A stretch of 64,000 nt of DNA, taken from the NCBI GenBank assembly GCA_028284445.1, contig JANQRS010000072.1:1-64000 (forward strand). The letters are read 5' to 3'. This DNA is from Calditrichia bacterium (GTDB taxonomy: Bacteria > Calditrichota > Calditrichia > RBG-13-44-9 > J075). The notes under the pieces were generated by a model. It was not told the origin of the DNA and searched no databases. It worked only from the letters and a program-made list of their open reading frames with translations. Made by a program: the position numbers and the translations under genes. Of this stretch, positions 58,198 through 64,000 are shown piece by piece (the first letter of the stretch is position 1; each line of letters opens with the position of its first letter).

Positions 58198-58312
58198 AAA
58201 TAAAAAAACAGTCAATATCATTTTGCTCTACGCTAAGGATTGAGTAGATGCGGATAGAACTTAATAAAAAAATGTCAACATTATTTTTCCTCAGGCTAAG
58301 AATAGATGAGGG
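58198..58312 (+). promoter_or_regulatory. Tandem imperfect repeat, candidate promoter or operator pair
   Basis: Two imperfect copies lie between the sigma and anti-sigma genes. Each has an AATAAAAAA run, then GTCAA, a 16-base T-rich spacer ending CTC or CCTCAG, GCTAAG, and an AGATG(C/A)GG end. The GTCAA elements begin at 58211 and 58274, exactly 63 bases apart, which is about six helical turns. The second copy runs into the GGGAGGG ribosome site of the anti-sigma gene. The constant GTCAA-16-GCTAAG spacing is what an ECF promoter or a regulator site would show; neither is proven. Confidence 0.5.
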
Positions 58313-58322
58313 AGGGAAATAA

Positions 58323-59219
58323 ATGAGTTGCTATATCGAGGCAAATCAACGGGAAGATCTCGTACGGCGTTTCTTAACGGAAGACTTATCCGATATAGAG
58401 TATGAAAAATTCGTGATACATCTTCCGCAATGTGCGGCGTGCGAAAAGGAATTGATATTACAAGATTCGCCCGTTCGGCTAATTGAGGAAGCAGGTGATA
58501 TTCTCCTTGCGACAGAAGATTTACATTCGAATCCATGGTGGCAGAAACTGGCCGATTATTCGAATCGGCTTCGTTCACACATGACAGTGTATCCGCTACG
58601 GGCCGCAGCCTCCGTAACTATGGCGGCTATTGTGATCATATTTAGTGGGTTAGCACTCGATAGATTTGGGCAACCACCACCGATTTCGCAACAATTAATA
58701 TTTACAAATGCGGTTCCATATGCACCGTCGCTATCGGCTTGGAAGGGGGCAGACAGCAACCAAGAGGAAGCGCATCAGAATTTTCTGATTGTTTATAGAA
58801 AAGCATTGGATTATTATCAACGGCGAGCGTATCCAATATGCATCATGAAGCTCGAAGAGCAAGAAATTTACGCTAAAGGACTAGCCGAGAGCACAGAAAA
58901 AGGCGATCAACTTCTGGCATCCGAATACTACTTCTATCTTGGTGTATCGCAGTTTGCCCAGAATATTAATGCGATGCATAAAAAACCTTTAGATCGCGAA
59001 GCATGGATACCTGTTATAGAAACGCTGAGACAGTCTCTGCAATCCGCTGTAGATGCATCGAAAAGTAAGAGAGAGAAAAACCGATATTTTTTTGGACTCG
59101 CAAATGGTTATGCCGGCAACTATGACGAGGCCATTTCTCAACTCAGAGACCTGGATAGGAATGACAAAGACCTTCCATATATCGATGAGTTCATAGAAGA
59201 ATGGCAAGACAAACAATGA
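58323..59219 (+). CDS. Zinc-type (ZAS) anti-sigma factor with TPR-like outer domain
   Basis: The N-terminus has the ZAS signature H33-x3-C37-x2-C40 (HLPQCAAC), the motif by which many anti-sigma factors hold zinc and clamp their ECF sigma partner. One membrane helix (about 92-112: VTMAAIVIIFSGLALDRF) separates it from an outer domain of about 180 residues. That domain is helical and TPR-like (FLIVYRKALDYYQRRAYPIC, YFFGLANGYAGNYDEAISQL). A GGGAGGG ribosome site precedes the ATG. Gene order (sigma then anti-sigma) supports the pairing. The outer domain is larger than in simple ZAS proteins and is a plausible signal or partner-binding part. Confidence 0.85.
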   Translation: MSCYIEANQREDLVRRFLTEDLSDIEYEKFVIHLPQCAACEKELILQDSPVRLIEEAGDILLATEDLHSNPWWQKLADYSNRLRSHMTVYPLRAAASVTMAAIVIIFSGLALDRFGQPPPISQQLIFTNAVPYAPSLSAWKGADSNQEEAHQNFLIVYRKALDYYQRRAYPICIMKLEEQEIYAKGLAESTEKGDQLLASEYYFYLGVSQFAQNINAMHKKPLDREAWIPVIETLRQSLQSAVDASKSKREKNRYFFGLANGYAGNYDEAISQLRDLDRNDKDLPYIDEFIEEWQDKQ

Positions 59220-59314
59220 TTAAGTAAGAGGGCCGCCAATGGGATCAACTAGCGCCAATACTGGCAAACCAACTGGAAGAATTTGTGCAACCAAAAAATT
59301 GAGGGAGACTACTA

Positions 59315-59761
59315 ATGGCTGACAAGAAGAAAGGCCCAAATGTGGTCCAGTTGAACAGCTTACCAACAGATAATATTCGTAAGCGTTTATATGAAATCAA
59401 AAAAGACATTAACCGTTTGAATGACACCATTTTTAAAGCAGTTGGCGGGAATCCGCAACGTATGCTGCCTCTTGAAATGGAAATTACCGGAATCAGTACT
59501 GTTTCTGACCGGGAAAGGCGAGAAATCCAACACTGCGTTAACGGTATTCAATTTCAATTAAATTGGACAGCAGATATGCTCGGAAGGCTATATCCTCCGA
59601 TTCAAATGAGCCACGAAGTGCCACCACCGGTTGATCCACCCAGTGGTGATAAACCGCCGACGAAGCAACGCGCCTCAAACGGCATTGGTTTTCCGACACA
59701 ATCCACCATGGATGTGGACCCGCCGGTACCGCCGGCAGGTGGAGATAAGCCGCCGAGTTGA
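59315..59761 (+). CDS. Small proline-rich-tail protein, 148 residues
   Basis: GGGAG lies eight bases before the ATG. The first 95 residues are helical and charged (MADKKKGPNVVQLNSLP, then IRKRLYEIKKDINRLNDTI), with no signal peptide. The last 50 residues are disordered and contain two versions of a proline motif: PPVDPPSGDKPP and PPVPPAGGDKPP. I recognise no family. It lies between the anti-sigma factor and the TPR-CHAT gene. Its size and disorder make it a possible regulatory partner or substrate of the CHAT protein, but that is only inference. Confidence 0.62.
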   Translation: MADKKKGPNVVQLNSLPTDNIRKRLYEIKKDINRLNDTIFKAVGGNPQRMLPLEMEITGISTVSDRERREIQHCVNGIQFQLNWTADMLGRLYPPIQMSHEVPPPVDPPSGDKPPTKQRASNGIGFPTQSTMDVDPPVPPAGGDKPPS

Positions 59762-59905
59762 TTTCGCGCAAATCATATAGTATGATCTTAACTTCATGAT
59801 GACTTTGTGCTAGATATTTTTTTAGTTGAGAATGCAAACATCAAACTAAAAAGAGACTTACTGTATAACTAAAAGGTCATCAGTTTAGATTTTTCATTCT
59901 TGTTT

Positions 59906-59946
59906 GATGCCCGCACCATGTTAATGGGCGGGCATCGTAATTTTTA
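59906..59946 (+). terminator. Strong stem-loop between the small proline-rich gene and the CHAT gene
   Basis: GATGCCCGC pairs perfectly with GCGGGCATC. An inner CCAT / ATGG pair with a GTTA loop extends the stem, with one bulged A. A short T run follows at 59941-59945. It lies about 145 bases after the previous stop and 50 bases before the CHAT start codon, so it may stop or attenuate transcription entering the CHAT gene. Confidence 0.7.
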
Positions 59947-59996
59947 CACCGCGAGTCTTTACAGGCAAGGTTCGTACACTGTCGAGGGATAGAATT

Positions 59997-62900
59997 ATGA
60001 ACAGATATGGCCTACCCAATTTCTCATTTTTAGTGATCTTACTTATTCTAATATGCAGCGGACCAATATTGCCCCGCCAATCCGGACTTCAAAGTGATTA
60101 TGCTGATGCTGGTATTGATCGGTATTACACCAAACTCATCTTAAGCAGTAACGGCTCTTCCCGGAAGCAGATATCTGAGCTGCAGATATTTCTATCTCAA
60201 AATCCCAAATTTGAACTTGCTTTTGAGCATCTCATGCATCTCATGCTCCATCATCGGATGCAGAATGAAGCTGCAGCATTTTTTGACAGCTTATCGCGAA
60301 AATCAGCAACACGGCGCAATGCGACCTGGATGTCTGCAAGGTTAATGGACATTCAAGGTGAGCACATGCAAGCCCACAAGACATATCGTCTGGCCCTACA
60401 AGCTGGTTCCTATAGCTATCGAATTCTCGACAGATATGTCGCTTTTCTGCATAAGCATCGTGACAAATATGATTTTAAGAAAGAGATCAATAAACTTCGC
60501 TTATCAGCCAATAACCGGAATTTCGTCTTTGCCTCCTGGTATCGTCGCCAGTTGACCCACCAAAAAGCTGTTGATGCCTTATTGAAACTGCCTGACTATG
60601 ATAGGGACAACCTCACATTGCATATTTTAGCTCATTGTTATCAGCAATTGGGTAAACAGAGTAAAGCGATAGAATTCTATCAAAAAGGGCTACAATTAGC
60701 GAAGTTAAACGGCAATACTCACTTTGATATCTACAATCGAATTAGTTTGGCCTTGATGCAGGATATCCAAAGAAATTATGAAGCGGCTGAGACCATGTAT
60801 AAAAAGGCCCTTGAAGATGCCGTCATCATCAAAGATCACCGGCTTCAACTCTTGGCGCAAGCAAATCTGGCTACCATTTATCAAAAACAAAGCCGCTATA
60901 AAGAAAGCATATTTCTATTCCGCGAATCCAATAAGATTGCCATTGCTATCGGCCAGTATGGTACTGCCGCCAGGAACTATCGTGGATTGTCACAATGCTA
61001 TTTCAATCTCGAAAATTATGATCTGGTACTTGGTGCTCTGGACTCCAGCGAGGTTTTAGCACGCCAGGTCAATGCAACCTCAGAACTCTTCTCGATTTTG
61101 TTGGAAAAAGGGCGCTTTTATGGCCATTTAAACCTTAAATCATATGAGAGAGAGGAATATGCCCGAGTCTACAATATGAGCGCCAAGGCATCTCATCGGC
61201 AATTTCGAATTCCGGCTTATACTCGCTACGCAGATCTGCTTGTCGAGGAAGAAAAATATCAAACTGCCAGAAAGATTTATCACGAGTTGATTCAATCCGG
61301 CTCATCTACAGCCTATCTGACCTATTGGCAATGGAAAATTGCGGACAGCTACTTGAAAGGTGGTAACAAAAAAGAAGCGCGACAGGCACTAAACACCACA
61401 AAATCATACATACAGAAATTGAAGCCTGGCAACTATACAAATTCGATATTGGTAAATATTGAGCTTAGGCGAGCAGCGATGGAAAGTGACGACGGCAATC
61501 ATGCAGAAGCCTTGGCTATCCTGGAAGACTCTCTCACAAAATCCTTCTCTACACTCACTACGGAGATTGCGATAGATTATGCCGTCGAACTCGGCCGGTC
61601 ATACCGCTCTTTAGGCAAGTTGCAAAAAGCATTGAGTCAGTTCAAGCATGCTTTCGAACTGAGCGAGGAAAGTCGCGAGGAGATCAAAGTTGAAATGCTG
61701 CAAATTGGGCAGTTTAGCACGCAGATTGCTCCTTATGATGAGTTGATTAACACTTATTTTAATTTATACCAGGCAAATCCGCTGCAATCCACAGTCGACA
61801 CCTTAATGTACTATATGGCATTGAGCCGCAGCAGGGCATTGCGGGATTTTGATAGCCAGTCAGATCCCGACACCAGCAACCCGCAGAATGAGTTAAGAAC
61901 AGATATCAGCACTATCAGCCAAAAGCTGCAAGCAATCCAGACCCAAATGCGCCTGGATCCGCGCCGATTTGATGACTTATCAAAATCCCAATCGTCGGCT
62001 CGTTACGAACTGATTTCCAAACGCATACAATTATTAGAGAATACCCACAAACAAGATTCCAGCAAGCACTTCCAGACCGTGAAATTCCCCTTTGACGCAT
62101 TTCAACACCTGGATATCGGAATGCTCCACTATCATATTACAGAGGACGCATCTTTTGCCATTGTAAGGACAAAAGATACAACGAATGCAGTTGAGCTGAA
62201 TCTCAATTCCAGACAGTTCACAAAAGCAATTCAAGAGTTAATTACCCCCTTTTTGGGCTACATACCCCAGAAAGAGTTGGCAAAAGTCCCTTTTCGCGCG
62301 GACATCGCCCATCAACTCTATAAACAGTTATTTGCTCCGGTTGCAGAAAACATAAGTTTACCCCCAAATCTTATTGTTGTTCCAGACCTGGAAATGATCC
62401 AACTGCCATTGGAAATGTTGTTAACAGAAAGTCCTGATAAGTCGTCTTATTACCCTACCGATTCTACACCTTATCATCAGCATTTCCTGCTCAACAAACA
62501 TGCAATCATTTATAGTCCTGATTCCGAAATCGATCATATGACACTAAAAGGGACTCGCCGAATGCCTGCAATTCTCACATTGTCGAATCCAACTATCCCT
62601 CGCCCAGCCATGTTCACGGTTTCAGAACCTTCAGCTCCTTGGCTATCCTCATCGCCACTCTGGTATGCTGAAAAAGAGGCAGACAGCATAAAGGGAATTT
62701 ATCCACGGACAACCATATTGAAACGTGACAAAGCAACAATGCAAGCATTAAAAGATCATTTAGGCCAACACAACATCTTGCATTTTTCTACGCATGGATT
62801 TATCGACAATAAATTTGATGCATTTTCCGGTCTGGTTTTAGCGGTTGGAGAAGACTCGAAAGAGGATGGCTTGTTGATGGGGTATGAAATCGCGGATCTC

Positions 62901-63389
62901 AATTTAAAAGACTACGATCTAGTCGTCCTCAGCGCCTGCGAAACCGGGCGCGGTCAGGCCATGCCAGGGGAAGGATTGTTAGGCCTACCCCGAATTATCT
63001 TGAAGCAGGGGGCACGGCGCGTAATAATGACGGCCTGGCCGGTTGATGACCGTTTTTCAGCAAAACTGATGCCTATATTTTACCGCAGCTTGCTCGGCGA
63101 TTCAAAATCAGGAGAATTCGAGGCGCTTAGTCTGGCAAAGCGTTCAATGTTAGCGAAGAACGTCTATTTGGACTTTTACGACATAACGTTTTATTACCAA
63201 CATCCACTCTTTTGGGCGCCATTTGTTATGTATGGGGCTCCAAATATACCGGTCAGCGATGGAAGTATCCCACCGTGGCAAATAGCCCTGGGAGTTACAT
63301 TAATAGCCTCTCTCTTCGGCCTGGCCTATATCACGCTGCCTGGATTTTCTAACTGGATAATAAGGCATCTGAGAATCCGCCGCGCCTAG
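59997..63389 (+). CDS. TPR-CHAT protease-like protein with membrane tail
   Basis: The 1130-residue protein starts with a signal or membrane helix (about 9-26). A TPR solenoid (about 80-570) contains units such as QANLATIYQKQSRYKESIFL and YFNLENYDLVLGALDSSEV. A CHAT (caspase-like) domain spans about 720-1085, with the catalytic histidine in HFSTHG (His933) and the cysteine in VLSACETG (Cys981). A C-terminal membrane helix (about 1095-1115) has a basic end. CHAT proteins with TPR repeats can be peptidases controlled by partner binding, as in Craspase. With ends of this type the CHAT domain would most likely be extracytoplasmic if both helices insert. A terminator separates it from the upstream genes. 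Confidence 0.9.
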   Translation: MNRYGLPNFSFLVILLILICSGPILPRQSGLQSDYADAGIDRYYTKLILSSNGSSRKQISELQIFLSQNPKFELAFEHLMHLMLHHRMQNEAAAFFDSLSRKSATRRNATWMSARLMDIQGEHMQAHKTYRLALQAGSYSYRILDRYVAFLHKHRDKYDFKKEINKLRLSANNRNFVFASWYRRQLTHQKAVDALLKLPDYDRDNLTLHILAHCYQQLGKQSKAIEFYQKGLQLAKLNGNTHFDIYNRISLALMQDIQRNYEAAETMYKKALEDAVIIKDHRLQLLAQANLATIYQKQSRYKESIFLFRESNKIAIAIGQYGTAARNYRGLSQCYFNLENYDLVLGALDSSEVLARQVNATSELFSILLEKGRFYGHLNLKSYEREEYARVYNMSAKASHRQFRIPAYTRYADLLVEEEKYQTARKIYHELIQSGSSTAYLTYWQWKIADSYLKGGNKKEARQALNTTKSYIQKLKPGNYTNSILVNIELRRAAMESDDGNHAEALAILEDSLTKSFSTLTTEIAIDYAVELGRSYRSLGKLQKALSQFKHAFELSEESREEIKVEMLQIGQFSTQIAPYDELINTYFNLYQANPLQSTVDTLMYYMALSRSRALRDFDSQSDPDTSNPQNELRTDISTISQKLQAIQTQMRLDPRRFDDLSKSQSSARYELISKRIQLLENTHKQDSSKHFQTVKFPFDAFQHLDIGMLHYHITEDASFAIVRTKDTTNAVELNLNSRQFTKAIQELITPFLGYIPQKELAKVPFRADIAHQLYKQLFAPVAENISLPPNLIVVPDLEMIQLPLEMLLTESPDKSSYYPTDSTPYHQHFLLNKHAIIYSPDSEIDHMTLKGTRRMPAILTLSNPTIPRPAMFTVSEPSAPWLSSSPLWYAEKEADSIKGIYPRTTILKRDKATMQALKDHLGQHNILHFSTHGFIDNKFDAFSGLVLAVGEDSKEDGLLMGYEIADLNLKDYDLVVLSACETGRGQAMPGEGLLGLPRIILKQGARRVIMTAWPVDDRFSAKLMPIFYRSLLGDSKSGEFEALSLAKRSMLAKNVYLDFYDITFYYQHPLFWAPFVMYGAPNIPVSDGSIPPWQIALGVTLIASLFGLAYITLPGFSNWIIRHLRIRRA

Positions 63390-63428
63390 AATTCACTCCA
63401 TTGTGTTAGATCAAACGTCTTCTTCGAA

Positions 63429-63470
63429 CTACTCGCGCCTCTTACAAAGCAATAGGCGTGAGTAGCTTTT
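63429..63470 (+). terminator. Terminator between convergent genes
   Basis: CTACTCGCGCCT pairs with AGGCGTGAGTAG (one G-T wobble) over a 13-base loop and is followed by CTTTT. It lies 40 bases after the CHAT stop. The right arm overlaps the last codons of the convergent minus-strand gene. Confidence 0.7.
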
Positions 63471-64000
63471 CATGTATGCAATGGCCAATGTACTGCCAAC
63501 CCAAAACACCCCCTGCTTCCTTTTCCTTTAGTTGTCTGGTTGCAGAGATAAGGTAGCAGTTCGGTGAAATGATATAATCCACAGCCGGAGAAATATCGAA
63601 TGCCAGATTTGCAAATTCACAAGTAAGCTCGCTTAATTTCAGCAAAAACTCTTCGCGATCGGCTATTTCTATGGGTAAGCTGATCATTTGATCATAGATA
63701 TCATCAAATTTCCTGCGCTCGGGAGCACCTTTCATCGATGGATGCTGGAGAAAATACAGGTTCAGGAATTCGCGCTTGGCCTTGGCGATGGCAATTGACA
63801 AAAAGTTCCGGGCCGGCATTTCATATGGCGTATGATCCAGGAATTCATCAACGCATATCTGTAGAATATCTGCCCAGGTATACAAGCGCAATGCAAGTCT
63901 GGGATCTACACCAACCTGCGTACAATTCCTTGATTCGGTCATGTCAATTGAATACTGTGTTATCGGTTTCAAACTCTCAGGCGCCAGACAGACACTGGCA
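63442..64000 (-). CDS. Hypothetical protein, probably truncated by the window edge
   Basis: The frame is open to the right edge (it would continue with ASVCLAPESLKPITQ before the visible Met codons), and neither the ATG at 63942 nor the TTG at 63972 has a ribosome site. The gene is therefore probably longer than what is seen. The visible part is helical, with WADILQICVDEFLDHTPYEM and NFLSIAIAKAKREFLNLYFL. It has no membrane segment and no recognised motif. It is convergent with the CHAT gene. Function unknown. Confidence 0.55.
   Translation of the reverse strand, partial: ASVCLAPESLKPITQYSIDMTESRNCTQVGVDPRLALRLYTWADILQICVDEFLDHTPYEMPARNFLSIAIAKAKREFLNLYFLQHPSMKGAPERRKFDDIYDQMISLPIEIADREEFLLKLSELTCEFANLAFDISPAVDYIISPNCYLISATRQLKEKEAGGVLGWQYIGHCIHEKLLTPIAL

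Noticed and set aside
59997..63389. Type III-E CRISPR (Craspase) locus suggested by TPR-CHAT and a sigma factor
   Set aside because: No CRISPR repeats, no Cas7-11-like gene and no Cas1/Cas2 are present anywhere in the window; only the general gene logic is similar.

Overview
The window looks like chromosomal DNA from a Gram-negative bacterium of the FCB superphylum, probably a Calditrichota/KSB1/Ignavibacteria-like lineage; the exact phylum cannot be fixed from this sequence alone. Evidence: a PorU-type C25 sortase next to a PorV/PorQ-family barrel, two very large secreted proteins ending in type A type IX secretion (T9SS) sorting domains, and a housekeeping run tilS-hpt-ftsH-folE-TPR-folP-cdaA. 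ClpC and an archaeal/eukaryotic-type prolyl-tRNA synthetase also fit. No insertion sequence, integrase or CRISPR array was recognised.

From 1 to about 30.0 kb the content is housekeeping and envelope. It holds a penicillin-acylase-like protein whose nucleophile position is alanine, clpC with a promoter and a terminator, a rhomboid protease behind proS, cytidine deaminase, and an outer-membrane barrel with a small SLBB protein. Then come a T9SS block (PorU, PorV/Q, an FN3 lipoprotein and a 1127-residue cargo protein), the cdaA/folP/folE/ftsH/hpt/tilS block on the minus strand, and a CAU-anticodon tRNA. Two intergenic palindromic repeats of dispersed-repeat type sit inside this block.

From about 30 to 44.4 kb the DNA is visibly more AT-rich and almost all genes are unfamiliar. 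It contains a membrane protein overlapping a sigma-70 family factor, followed by two orphan genes and a strong terminator; a 1504-residue T9SS cargo protein with an FG-GAP-like propeller; and a chain of a pentapeptide-repeat membrane protein and two unknown exported proteins.

From 44.8 to 63.4 kb lies what I consider the most interesting object. A tightly packed nine-gene minus-strand operon encodes coiled-coil membrane proteins, a VWA-like lipoprotein, two TPR membrane proteins, a DUF4407 protein and a flotillin/SPFH-like protein. It is divergent from a plus-strand set encoding a sigma factor, a ZAS-type anti-sigma factor with a TPR-like outer domain, a small proline-rich protein and a TPR-CHAT protease-like protein. 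I infer an envelope-associated sensing or scaffold system whose output is transcriptional, with the CHAT protein as a candidate protease acting on the anti-sigma factor or the small protein. That functional link is inference. A final minus-strand gene of unknown function runs off the right edge.
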